NCBI GenBank assembly: GCA_964504625.1
Contig: CAZDEK010000012.1
Coordinates: 1 to 15,765 of the forward strand
Source: CAZDEK01 sp964504625
GTDB lineage: Bacteria > Patescibacteriota > Saccharimonadia > CAILAD01 > GCA-016700035
Reading direction: 5' to 3'
Length of the DNA stretch: 15,765 bases
Numbering within the stretch: position 1 is the stretch's first letter; each line of letters starts with the position of its first letter. Shown in pieces: positions 1 through 6,586 of the stretch. Both the position numbers and the translations under genes were made by a program. The notes beneath the pieces were generated by a model that worked only from the letters and a program-made list of their open reading frames with translations, had not been told where the DNA came from and searched no databases.

Positions 1-11
1 AACCGCTAATT

Positions 12-138
12 GACGAAGACCTGTCTTCTCGCTCTATGAGAGCAAGCATTTTAATGCCAGAAGTGGGAGTACCTGGTAGTGCTTCGTCGTTGTCTCGGTG
101 CAAGCACCTGCGATAGCTCCTCGCAATCGAACCCACAC
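12..138 (-). other. Broken tRNA-Leu 3'-end copy with insertion; hairpin-rich non-coding region
   Basis: No coding region is credible here. On the plus strand, 55-70 matches the intact tRNA-Leu gene at 205-220 in 15 of 16 bases, and 128-138 matches 221-231 in 11 of 11. In the tRNA these two blocks are adjacent (T-arm and 3' acceptor strand); here 57 nt (71-127) lie between them, exactly in the T-loop. On the minus strand the inserted segment can form a GCGA/TCGC hairpin and a GGTG-CTTG-CACC hairpin, closed by the T-stem GTGGG/CCCAC. Further hairpins lie at 15-28 (GAAGAC/GTCTTC), 31-43 (GCTCT/AGAGC) and 46-57 (GCATT/AATGC), and GACGAAG at 12-18 complements CTTCGTC at 82-88. It could be a decayed tRNA, an attachment-site remnant of an element that used the tRNA 3' end, or part of a structured RNA. 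The strand is assumed from the tRNA. Confidence 0.5.
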
Positions 139-164
139 TGTCGAGCTCGGCTTCATCCCTTATA

Positions 165-204
165 CCAAAGTAAAGAGAGTTCGATCGAACTCTCTTTACT
201 TTGG
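165..204 (-). terminator. Perfect 40-bp palindrome, terminator of tRNA-Leu
   Basis: Bases 165-184 and 185-204 are exact reverse complements (20/20). Read on the minus strand, the hairpin begins at the CC of the encoded CCA end of tRNA-Leu. It has a GAGAGTTC/GAACTCTC core with an A-rich 5' flank and a U-rich 3' flank (TTTACTTT), the layout of an intrinsic terminator whose U-tract pairs back to an A-tract. Being symmetrical, it should also stop plus-strand transcription. The stem takes in part of the CCA, so 3' processing must open or cut it. Confidence 0.7.
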
Positions 205-288
205 TGCCAGAGGTGGGAGTCGAACCCACACGCGGTTTCCCGCACACGATTTTGAGTCGTGCGTGTCTGCCAGTTCCACCACTCTGGC
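202..288 (-). tRNA. tRNA-Leu (anticodon CAA)
   Basis: This is an 87-nt class II tRNA. The acceptor strands GCCAGAG and CTCTGGC pair perfectly, with discriminator A and an encoded CCA. The D-arm has a GTG/CAC stem. The anticodon stem is CACGA/TCGTG with loop CTCAAAA, giving anticodon CAA, which reads UUG. The long variable arm is GCGG-GAAA-CCGC, and the T-arm is GTGGG-TTCGACT-CCCAC. The long variable arm, A73 and CAA anticodon together identify leucine. It is followed by a palindromic terminator that starts at the CCA, and is transcribed divergently from the sortase gene through a shared palindromic -10 region. Confidence 0.96.
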
Positions 289-312
289 TTATCTGTTATC
301 CAGAAGGCGCAT

Positions 313-324
313 GTATTATAATAC
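313..324. promoter_or_regulatory. Palindromic -10 shared by sortase (+) and tRNA-Leu (-)
   Basis: GTATTATAATAC is a perfect 12-bp palindrome that contains a consensus TATAAT on each strand (plus 317-322, minus 320-315). Plus-strand initiation about 7 nt downstream falls near 329, some 10 nt before the sortase ATG. Minus-strand initiation near 308 would leave a leader of about 20 nt before the tRNA. Neither strand has a good -35 at 17 bp, so the element relies on its strong -10 or on an activator. Confidence 0.6.
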
Positions 325-327
325 GAA

Positions 328-342
328 GCATCGTGACGATGC
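328..342. promoter_or_regulatory. 15-bp inverted repeat over the sortase start (possible operator)
   Basis: GCATCGTGACGATGC is a 7+1+7 perfect inverted repeat. It covers the predicted transcription start of the sortase gene and contains its ATG (339-341). As DNA it has the size and placement of a repressor operator. As RNA it could form a 5-bp stem with loop GTGAC that hides the start codon. No bound protein is known; the function is inferred from position only. Confidence 0.35.
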
Positions 343-1643
343 CACACCCAGACCCGAAAAAGGATCCAAAAAAGTCAGATGGCGAGCTCCATTTTAGCGA
401 CTTAACGAGTTCAGCGCCACAGAAGCCGCCGACTGCGGCAGATGTGACGTCATTTCAGGACGATAATGCACTCACCAGCAGTGACACAGCGGTGGCACCG
501 CCTCCCCCCAGTCATGCTCCCGCCATCTCAACACCGCCCATAGAACCAGGTCACTCTGAGCCAACCAGGCTTGATGTGCCGGTATTCCGCAACCCAGCTG
601 GAGCCAGCCACGCTGCAGATCTGCTCGAGCTCGGTGCGGCGCCGCCTACGCCTCAGTCATCAGCCGACCTGCTCCAAGAATCAAGTCAACCGGCGCCACG
701 GATACGCCTGAATCTCTCACCCAGTTTCGACACTTTTTCTGCTCACGGTCTCCAAGTCGAACGAGATCAAGCCAAGGCTACAACGTTATTTGGCAAGATC
801 GCACTCGCCCTTCATCTCAACACCATCTTCTCGAGAAAGAATCTCCGCTACGCAGGTGTGGGACTGGTGTCGTTCGCTGTCTTTCTGCTAGTCTTCAATT
901 TTCAGACTATAGTCACCCAGATCACGTTTCGACTGAACCCACCGAAGCCGACTGCACCAGTGGTCACACCTACCGCCAGCCCAGTGGCTGTTGCTAATCA
1001 AGCTGAACCAATTGATTCACCGGATGTCATTATCATCCCTAAACTCAATATTAACGCCCCTGTCATCTTCGAACCCTCAATCTCTGAGCAAGCCATCCAA
1101 AACTCACTCCAACGCGGGGTCGTTCACTATGCCGGTACTGCTCTGCCGGGAGAACCGAGCAATGCAGTCATCGTCGGACACTCATCGAATGACTGGTGGC
1201 AACCAGGCAATTATAAATTTGTCTTCGCACTACTTGATAAACTCGCCCCTGGAGACCAGATTCAAATCAACTATCAGAAACGAAAATATGTCTACCAGGT
1301 GAGTGGCTCGAAGATTGTGGAACCATCCGAGATTTCGGTTCTGCAACCAACCTCTGAACCGATCCTGACACTCATCACCTGTACACCGCCCGGCACGAGT
1401 TGGAAACGACTAGTGGTCACAGCCAATCAAATCCAACCTGCTCCAGTCAAACCTGAGCAAAAAGCCGAAGTCGCGGTAACTAATCAAGCCTCTCAATCTG
1501 CCCTACCTGGCAACGCGCCATCGTTCTTTGACCAAATCAAGCGCTGGTTCGGCTTTAGTAGCACAAGTGACAAGAAACCCACCCAGCCTACAACCAGTCC
1601 ATCAGCTGAGCCCAAGCGTAACTATCTTCCCGAGCCAGCTTAA
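339..1643 (+). CDS. Membrane-anchored sortase family protein (class D/E-like) with long Pro-rich tails
   Basis: 434 aa. Sortases are membrane transpeptidases that cleave C-terminal sorting signals and attach surface proteins. Residues 1-165 are a Pro/Ser/Ala-rich, low-complexity, presumably cytoplasmic tail. Residues 170-190 form one transmembrane helix, then a Pro-rich linker. The sortase domain spans about 229-365, starting at IPKLNINAPV, with catalytic His281 in VGHSSND, Cys348 in TLITCTPPGT and Arg357 in WKRLVV. A further 70-aa Pro/Thr/Lys-rich tail follows and ends in LPEPA. The TLxTC style suggests class D/E. The ATG at 339 is chosen because the open frame farther upstream reads through the tRNA gene, and TATAAT at 317-322 leaves almost no leader. 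There is no Shine-Dalgarno. No sorting-signal substrate gene lies in the window. The gene converges on the 1648-2496 gene with a 4-nt gap. Confidence 0.88.
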   Translation: MPHPDPKKDPKKSDGELHFSDLTSSAPQKPPTAADVTSFQDDNALTSSDTAVAPPPPSHAPAISTPPIEPGHSEPTRLDVPVFRNPAGASHAADLLELGAAPPTPQSSADLLQESSQPAPRIRLNLSPSFDTFSAHGLQVERDQAKATTLFGKIALALHLNTIFSRKNLRYAGVGLVSFAVFLLVFNFQTIVTQITFRLNPPKPTAPVVTPTASPVAVANQAEPIDSPDVIIIPKLNINAPVIFEPSISEQAIQNSLQRGVVHYAGTALPGEPSNAVIVGHSSNDWWQPGNYKFVFALLDKLAPGDQIQINYQKRKYVYQVSGSKIVEPSEISVLQPTSEPILTLITCTPPGTSWKRLVVTANQIQPAPVKPEQKAEVAVTNQASQSALPGNAPSFFDQIKRWFGFSSTSDKKPTQPTTSPSAEPKRNYLPEPA

Positions 1644-1662
1644 GCCCTTATCCAAAGAGGGC
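1644..1662. terminator. Weak hairpin between convergent genes
   Basis: GCCCT (1644-1648) and AGGGC (1658-1662) can pair around a 9-nt loop, immediately after the sortase stop and inside the last codons of the opposing gene. There is no U-tract on either side, so it is at best a weak bidirectional stop. Confidence 0.25.
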
Positions 1663-2496
1663 CAGTACGCCAGCTGCATCCGTTCGTGTAGAGTTTGTAG
1701 GCTGAGCGATAAGCTGATAGACCAGGTAATGAGCTAGCCTGACAAGCTCGACTGGATCCCCCTCCTGACCTCGAGCCCAATAGGTCATTAGAAGTGCGGC
1801 CAGCCAAAGTCTCTGCGCGCGACTATGGTCCTGGCTTGACACCGGAGTATGAATCATTACGTCGGACGACCGGATATAGGTATAGAGATTGTCGGCATCA
1901 TAGCTCAGCACTAATGGCCCAGTCGCGTCCATACTCTTAAGTAGATCAGCCACCCCAAAAACTCCACGTACTTCAGACAGTCGGAGTGGAATTTGTAGGC
2001 CAAGCGCATTACGACGAATCGTAGCAACTGCAAAACAAGGAATACAATTCGGCCGCTGTAACAATTCCGGCTCGATTCTGAACATGCTAGCCAGCTCATC
2101 GGTGCAAATTACAGCTGGACTCACAATACGCAGTAAACGAGAGAGCACAATCTGTAGTTGACTCGACAGCTTCATGTCGAGCCCCATGATCACCACGCCC
2201 GCGCTCTCCAGTGCCTGCCAGCTCTCATGGCCTTCAGTGACACCCGGCAGCTCAGGTAGCGCCGCTACCGTTGACTGATGAGGCAGCGTCGCCACCACAC
2301 TAGCCGGCATTACCAGCCGTGGCTGGAGACTGACACCCCGCAAAAGCTCATATAATGCCGAGAGCTGAGCAAAGCCACTCGTACTACCCCCAACCAGTGC
2401 CGGTGTCGTCCGCGTAGCAGGACCCGGCGTCAAGCTAAATAGCAGCCCACCACTTGGTGCCTGATCAGTTTGGCGTATAAGCTGAACACCCCCCAC
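1648..2496 (-). CDS. Hypothetical protein, possibly a degenerate NnrD/ribokinase-like fold
   Basis: 282 aa from a GTG start, 5 nt after the preceding gene, with no clear Shine-Dalgarno; coupling to the upstream gene is likely. I do not recognise it with certainty. The order of predicted segments recalls ADP-dependent NAD(P)H-hydrate dehydratase (NnrD, ribokinase-like fold). SAGVVIMGLD (98-107) sits where family members have the first Gly-rich strand. ICTDELASMFRIEPELL (130-146) resembles the segment that usually reads as a DADALNLL-type motif. AALLMTYWARGQ and RLAHYLVYQL (233-262) resemble the C-terminal helices. The diagnostic PHPGE and GTGD motifs are absent, so if it is related it has probably lost normal catalysis. 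No signal peptide or transmembrane helix is evident. It forms a two-gene unit with the 137-aa gene upstream. Nucleotide-binding or regulatory use is only a guess. Confidence 0.55.
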   Translation of the reverse strand: MGGVQLIRQTDQAPSGGLLFSLTPGPATRTTPALVGGSTSGFAQLSALYELLRGVSLQPRLVMPASVVATLPHQSTVAALPELPGVTEGHESWQALESAGVVIMGLDMKLSSQLQIVLSRLLRIVSPAVICTDELASMFRIEPELLQRPNCIPCFAVATIRRNALGLQIPLRLSEVRGVFGVADLLKSMDATGPLVLSYDADNLYTYIRSSDVMIHTPVSSQDHSRAQRLWLAALLMTYWARGQEGDPVELVRLAHYLVYQLIAQPTNSTRTDAAGVLALFG

Positions 2497-2501
2497 GCGG
2501 C

Positions 2502-2915
2502 TTACCGGTTGGCGTCCACAGCGCGTAGATATGTCCGCAACATGTCACCATCACACAGCGAGGCAAAATGCAGGCGGCTCGAGGTAGTCATAAGCGACAA
2601 ATGAGCCCGCATGTAGGCATCAACCAATGCTTCCGCTTCAGCCGCATCAGTCAAACTGAGATCACGGCGAACCCGATCGAGAAAGACGGCGAAATCTACA
2701 GCTTCACCGGTAGGCAGCTTACGAGTTACCCCAAAGCGCCCACCCAGACGACGACGCGTCATGCCTGGCAATAGCTGCTGGACGAGTTCTCGCTGCTCAG
2801 CTGGGAAAGCCGTCAAGATTGTGCGATCGAGTACGCGCATGCTTCGAGCGGCTGCTGCGTCATTAGTGGCGCTCGAATATTGCTTTAAGAGGATTGTAGC
2901 GTAATCATAGTGCAT
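2502..2915 (-). CDS. Small hypothetical protein, DUF2267-like
   Basis: 137 aa, predicted soluble and mostly helical. The pattern of a helical repeat containing AFPAEQRELVQQLLP (36-50), then FLDRVRRDLSLTDAAEAEAL (78-97) and a final helix, recalls DUF2267 proteins, which carry repeated helical units with an FLxRV motif. The match is from memory and weak. The basic stretch TRRRLGGRFGVTRK (53-66) is notable. The ATG at 2915 lies 8 nt after a good -10 box and has no Shine-Dalgarno, so the mRNA is probably leaderless. The gene is followed after 5 nt by the NnrD-like gene, suggesting joint function. No function is assigned. Confidence 0.6.
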   Translation of the reverse strand: MHYDYATILLKQYSSATNDAAAARSMRVLDRTILTAFPAEQRELVQQLLPGMTRRRLGGRFGVTRKLPTGEAVDFAVFLDRVRRDLSLTDAAEAEALVDAYMRAHLSLMTTSSRLHFASLCDGDMLRTYLRAVDANR

Positions 2916-2923
2916 AATCGCGC

Positions 2924-2952
2924 ACTATACCATATTGAGGCTTTTTTGTCTA
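2924..2952 (-). promoter_or_regulatory. Sigma-70-type promoter inside the xseB 3' end
   Basis: On the minus strand a TAGACA -35 (2952-2947), a 17-nt spacer and a TATAGT -10 (2929-2924) precede the ATG at 2915. The predicted start, near 2917, gives an essentially leaderless mRNA. The -35 overlaps the xseB stop codon, so the downstream pair can be expressed independently of xseAB. Confidence 0.6.
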
Positions 2953-3186
2953 GACTTGGCTCTGGACTGAATCTTCGGCTGGCTTAGTTCGGTCCTGTAT
3001 CTGACGTATTTTGAGTTCGGCGTCATCGAGTTGACGTTGCAGCTCAGTCACGAGCTGACTACCTCTCTCAAAGGCTTGTAAGGCTTCAGCGAGATCTACC
3101 CCATCACCTTCCAGTTGGGTTGTGATCGTCTCTAGCTCAGCTAGCTTATCACGAAAAGTCGAGTCTGGTTTGGCTGTCTTGCCCAT
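2950..3186 (-). CDS. xseB: Exodeoxyribonuclease VII small subunit
   Basis: 78 aa, the usual size for XseB, which binds several copies per XseA and tethers the large subunit for processive degradation of single-stranded DNA in repair. The family core is visible: FRDKLAELETITTQLEGDGV, then LAEALQAFERGSQLV (a family-typical ALxxFExG segment) and a charged helix. The ATG at 3186 is preferred over an upstream in-frame start at 3342 because it matches family length and is preceded by AGGGGAG at about 6 nt. The first 38 nt overlap the 3' end of xseA in another frame, which implies translational coupling. Its stop overlaps the -35 of the next transcription unit. Confidence 0.92.
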   Translation of the reverse strand: MGKTAKPDSTFRDKLAELETITTQLEGDGVDLAEALQAFERGSQLVTELQRQLDDAELKIRQIQDRTKPAEDSVQSQV

Positions 3187-4345
3187 GGTTGTCTCCCCTA
3201 TGCAATGTGACTTGTCCTTCATGCAATTGTACCAGAACATCATCATCTGTCCCGATCTGATCGGGTCGATGCACGACCGTATCGCCAACCCGCACAATGG
3301 CAAAACCCCGAGCCAGTACTGCCTGTGGATCAACGGCCGCAAGCGTACGTGCCGCGATATTCAGTGCATAGTGCCAGGCCTGTAAGCGCTGAGTCAGGAC
3401 CTGATCAAGGCGCCGCGATAATTCAGCAATGCGCAGATTTGCTAAATGATGCACACGACGCATATGGGAATGAAAAGCTTCGAGCTGGTGACGCAATCTA
3501 TCGACCTTGGTCGCGATCAACTGATGCTGCCGAGACGCCTGTTCAGTAAGCCGACGCCTGACTTCGCGTTGATCTGGGAGCAGTCGCCGTGCAGCATCGG
3601 TCGGTGTAGCGGCCCGAACATCAGCCGCGAGCTCAGCCAGGCTGACATCATCCTCGTGCCCGATCCCAACGATTGTTGGGAGATGACTACCATAGACTGC
3701 TCTCACCACATCCTCGTGATTGAAAGCTTGTAGATCCTCGGCGCTACCACCACCGCGCACCACCACAATCGCCTCAAGATCGCTACGCGTATTGAGTGTG
3801 CGAATCGCTGCCACCACATCAACTGGCGCCTGCACACCCTGCACATGAACATGAGCATGATGTAACTCCACTAACGGCCAGCGATCACGGGCAATCGTCA
3901 CGAAGTCGTTATAGGCTGCTGCCTCTGCAGAAGTCACGAGACCTATTTTTTGGGGATACTCCGGTAATGGTCGTTTGCGCGAGACGTCAAATAAACCCTC
4001 TGCCTCAAACTGAGCTTTCAGTAGCTCAAAGGCCCGGCGTACTTCTCCCTCACCTGCCAGTTCGACTGCCTTTACGGTGAGTGAAAACTTGCCCCACTTC
4101 GTGAGATTTGGCGTCGCCGTCACTCGCACTAACATACCGTCTTCCAGGACTGTTTTGAGCTGATGAATAGTCATAAAGCAGCTGATGGTCGTATCGGCAT
4201 CCTTGAGGTCAAAGAAAACCCACTTACCCTGATTAATGCGATAGCCCGACACTTCACCCTGGACAGTCACCAACGGATACGCATAGCTCAGCGTTTGATT
4301 GATGAAGTCTCTCAGCTCACTGACGGACAGAACTTCAGCTTCCAC
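3149..4345 (-). CDS. xseA: Exodeoxyribonuclease VII large subunit
   Basis: 398 aa from GTG at 4345. XseA is the catalytic subunit of the bidirectional single-strand exonuclease that acts in recombination and mismatch repair. An N-terminal OB-fold (about 5-100) includes VQGEVSGYRI and WVFFDLKDADTTISCFM. The nuclease domain has KIGLVTSAEAAAYNDF (133-148), VVVRGGGSAEDLQAFNHE (194-211) and IGHEDDVSLAELAADVRAATP (228-248). This last motif holds the conserved His and Asp and corresponds to the family GHETD motif, with Thr replaced by Asp. A coiled-coil region and the C-terminal ARGFAIV segment follow. An upstream in-frame ATG at 4414 would overlap the previous gene by 80 nt; GTG 4345 is preceded by AGGGGG at a suitable distance and overlaps that gene by only 11 nt. 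Confidence 0.94.
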   Translation of the reverse strand: MEAEVLSVSELRDFINQTLSYAYPLVTVQGEVSGYRINQGKWVFFDLKDADTTISCFMTIHQLKTVLEDGMLVRVTATPNLTKWGKFSLTVKAVELAGEGEVRRAFELLKAQFEAEGLFDVSRKRPLPEYPQKIGLVTSAEAAAYNDFVTIARDRWPLVELHHAHVHVQGVQAPVDVVAAIRTLNTRSDLEAIVVVRGGGSAEDLQAFNHEDVVRAVYGSHLPTIVGIGHEDDVSLAELAADVRAATPTDAARRLLPDQREVRRRLTEQASRQHQLIATKVDRLRHQLEAFHSHMRRVHHLANLRIAELSRRLDQVLTQRLQAWHYALNIAARTLAAVDPQAVLARGFAIVRVGDTVVHRPDQIGTDDDVLVQLHEGQVTLHRGDNHGQDSQTRLDFS

Positions 4346-5369
4346 GCTGACCCCCTTTGGCCTGCGCCTTATCAGGCTTGTCGACCGTTTGGCGCTTATA
4401 AAAATACAAACCAACGGGGATAAAGAGCCACAATGCGATCAACCGATATACCGCCGTTGCCCCAAATGCCGCCGTAAATGGCACCCCTAAAGCAACCGAG
4501 ACACCCACCATCGTAGCCTCATAGAGACCAACACCTGAGGTGAAGAACGAGAGGCCTGACAACAAGAGAGCAAAGATATAGGCTGCTCCAGCCACACCAG
4601 GATTAACCAGTACACCAAATGCAAGATAGACGATCAAGATACTAAGCACTTCAAATATGATACATAGCAGAGCATCAAGAAATGGTCGAACGGCCTGCTT
4701 GGGATGCTTCGCAAATAGCTCTATCAATGATTTGTAACCCTTCACAAACTGTCGTGTTTGTTTTTGCGAGATCGAACCTTTGCGAATCAGCTTCAGCAGC
4801 CAATTGATTGGCCTCGTCAGCACAAACAAGACATTTTCGAAAAGTTTTGGATTGAGCGTGACTGCTATCACGGCAAAGGCTACAAACAATACAAAACTCA
4901 TCACGATGAGCAAAAGCCGGAAGCTAATCTGGGCAATCGAGCGTGAGAAAAACAGGATAATAAAGCTGACCGCGAGTACGATCACCAAACTCAAAAATGT
5001 TGCGATATACCAGAAGAACTGTGCGAGGTAGGACTGTTTATGCGTGACTTTGTCACGAAAGATCTGAGCAAAATAGGCAGCCCCTGACAGACCACCCGTC
5101 GGGATCACAGTATTCACAAAATTCATACTGACAACGCCCGCAAATAGCTCCCAGTGCGGCAACCGCTTATTATAGAGCTCGTAAAAATGCTCATAGTAGC
5201 GCGTATTGGCCCAGTAGTAGCCATACCGCACGGGCAGCACCAAGAAGAGCACTAGCACGTTGAGCTGCTTAAACAGGTCTATGAACTGCTGGATTTGCCC
5301 AAGATTCCGCAATACCAGTAGCCCCAGCAGAATCAATACCAAGAAGAATGCAAAATGTCGCCATTTCAT
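4335..5369 (-). CDS. Flippase-like domain integral membrane protein (UPF0104/COG0392)
   Basis: 344 aa with about eight hydrophobic helices. The family includes the membrane part of MprF (lysyl-phosphatidylglycerol flippase) and AglD-like proteins and is thought to move or modify lipids. Family signatures seen are IPTGGLSGAAYF (89-100), the second half-repeat FFTSGVGLYEATMVGVSVALG (275-295) and the closing AVYRLIALWLFIPVGLYFYKR helix. There is no C-terminal aminoacyl-transferase domain, so it is the flippase module alone, and its substrate cannot be read from sequence. The ATG at 5369 begins MKWRHFAFFLVLILLG; the frame extends upstream only to a TTG at 5450, inside the divergent gene's start. 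A TACACT box lies 8 nt before the ATG and there is no strong Shine-Dalgarno. It heads an operon with xseA and xseB. Confidence 0.85.
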   Translation of the reverse strand: MKWRHFAFFLVLILLGLLVLRNLGQIQQFIDLFKQLNVLVLFLVLPVRYGYYWANTRYYEHFYELYNKRLPHWELFAGVVSMNFVNTVIPTGGLSGAAYFAQIFRDKVTHKQSYLAQFFWYIATFLSLVIVLAVSFIILFFSRSIAQISFRLLLIVMSFVLFVAFAVIAVTLNPKLFENVLFVLTRPINWLLKLIRKGSISQKQTRQFVKGYKSLIELFAKHPKQAVRPFLDALLCIIFEVLSILIVYLAFGVLVNPGVAGAAYIFALLLSGLSFFTSGVGLYEATMVGVSVALGVPFTAAFGATAVYRLIALWLFIPVGLYFYKRQTVDKPDKAQAKGGQRGS

Positions 5370-5409
5370 ATCTTTTAAGTGTACGGCTTCTCGCCAGTTT
5401 TTGCGATAT

Positions 5410-5438
5410 TTGCCGCCGCTTGTCTTGGCCCGTATAGT
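5410..5438 (+). promoter_or_regulatory. Promoter of the methyltransferase-rpmA operon
   Basis: TTGCCG (5410-5415), a 17-nt spacer and TATAGT (5433-5438) end 6 nt before the ATG at 5445, so transcription should start at or next to the start codon. The opposite strand of the same 75-bp gap must drive the flippase-xseAB operon; its candidate -10, TACACT, is weaker. Confidence 0.55.
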
Positions 5439-5444
5439 CAGAGT

Positions 5445-6584
5445 ATGCAATGGTTTGCTCGACTCGGACGTGAGACAGAACTCTGTGCTGCAGAACTAGC
5501 TGCGATCTATCATGGCCAGCTAGTGATCAGCGGTCATTTTGTCATCGGCGAACATCAGCCACCTGTCTGGGATACCCTTGGTGGGGTAGTTCGCGCGGGC
5601 ACGATCATTAGCCCGAAGCAACTATCCAAGCGCGAGCTGATAACGACCCTAATCAGCCTACTACCAGAAGTCAAGGGCAAACTGCGCATCGGTCTCTCCG
5701 CCCCCGGTCTGCCCATCCATGAGCTCAAACGCCTCGGCCAAACCGTCAAAAAACAGCTTTCCAGCACGGGTCAGTCAGCACGCATCATCTACCCTATCCG
5801 TGGCGATGAACTCAATACTGCCCAACTCGATGCTAATCACCTGCTTGACGAGCCTCATCTCGAAATCAACCTGATCAAAATAGAGCAAGATCGCTGGCTG
5901 CTGGGTCGTACCCAGTGGCGACAAGATATCTCAAGCTATAGCCTCCGCGACCGTGGTCGGCCAGCTCGCGACGCACGGGTCGGCATGCTGCCGCCAAAGC
6001 TCGCCCAAATCATGTTAAATCTCGCCAATGTCGCGGCGGGTGACCATGTCCATGACCCTTTTTGTGGTACAGGCGTGGTCCTGATCGAAGCATTGCTCAA
6101 ACACGCCCAGGTTTCGGGAAGCGACATAAGTAGTGATATGGTGTCGGCCACGCGTCGGAACCTGGACTGGGCACATACCATGTTGAAAATTCCATCAAAC
6201 GTGACAGCTATCACCCAACAAGATGCTCGTCAGCTGAAACTGCCCCCTGGGACAACACATATCGTAGCTGAGGGCTATCTGGGCAACCCTGACTTAGCCG
6301 GACTATCAAGCCAACGCTTTCATACTGAAGCCACCAACCTTGAGCGACTCTACACGACATACTTTCGTCATCTTCTCAGCTATCGGGAACCACTCACGAT
6401 CGTCATGGCTTTGCCAGTTTGGTACCCATCACATGAGTCCCGCATTGAGCTAGATATCCTTGACGACTTATCAGATATGGGGTATACTTTGGAGCAGTTT
6501 GCGCCTACAGGTTGGACTCGGTTGCACTATCACCGACACGGTCAAACAGTCGGGCGCTCAATAATCAAACTGAGGAAGGATTAG
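5445..6584 (+). CDS. Trm11/TrmG10-like class I SAM-dependent RNA methyltransferase
   Basis: 379 aa. Proteins of this type methylate the N2 of a guanosine in tRNA, classically G10. The N-terminal ~150 residues would be the substrate-binding (THUMP-like) part. The Rossmann domain follows: RPARDARVGMLPPKLAQIM (172-190), motif I HDPFCGTGVVLIEALL (203-218), an acidic strand end SGSDISSDMV (224-233) and IVAEGYLGN (273-281) at the motif IV position. Family members usually have a DPPYG- or EPYLG-type motif there, so the Gly277 in place of Pro is a variant. The Trm11 assignment rests on the MLPPKLA and motif I region; the exact target is unknown. The ATG at 5445 is chosen because it lies 6 nt after a TATAGT box; the frame extends 66 nt upstream. 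The gene is followed after 2 nt by rpmA, and its 3' end carries the rpmA ribosome-binding site. Confidence 0.82.
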   Translation: MQWFARLGRETELCAAELAAIYHGQLVISGHFVIGEHQPPVWDTLGGVVRAGTIISPKQLSKRELITTLISLLPEVKGKLRIGLSAPGLPIHELKRLGQTVKKQLSSTGQSARIIYPIRGDELNTAQLDANHLLDEPHLEINLIKIEQDRWLLGRTQWRQDISSYSLRDRGRPARDARVGMLPPKLAQIMLNLANVAAGDHVHDPFCGTGVVLIEALLKHAQVSGSDISSDMVSATRRNLDWAHTMLKIPSNVTAITQQDARQLKLPPGTTHIVAEGYLGNPDLAGLSSQRFHTEATNLERLYTTYFRHLLSYREPLTIVMALPVWYPSHESRIELDILDDLSDMGYTLEQFAPTGWTRLHYHRHGQTVGRSIIKLRKD

Positions 6585-6586
6585 CT

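Noticed and set aside
71..127. tRNA or group I intron reading of the insertion
   Set aside because: At 57 nt it is far too short for a group I intron, and it sits in the T-loop rather than the anticodon loop; the acceptor copy also lacks the CCA.
201..338. N-terminal extension of the sortase frame
   Set aside because: The extra codons read through the tRNA-Leu gene and the -10 palindrome; the protein from 339 starts right after a promoter.
3187..3342. 52-codon N-terminal extension of xseB
   Set aside because: It overlaps xseA, has no family similarity, and the internal ATG at 3186 has a good Shine-Dalgarno and gives the normal 78-80 aa length.
4346..4414. Upstream ATG for xseA
   Set aside because: It would overlap the flippase-like gene by 80 nt and add residues absent in the family; GTG 4345 has a Shine-Dalgarno at the right distance.
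5379..5444. Upstream ATG for the methyltransferase
   Set aside because: The extension contains the -35 and -10 of the proposed promoter, and the family-like start MQWFARLGRETEL begins at 5445.
5370..5450. TTG start for the flippase-like gene
   Set aside because: The added segment overlaps the start of the divergent methyltransferase and is not hydrophobic; ATG 5369 directly precedes the first membrane helix.
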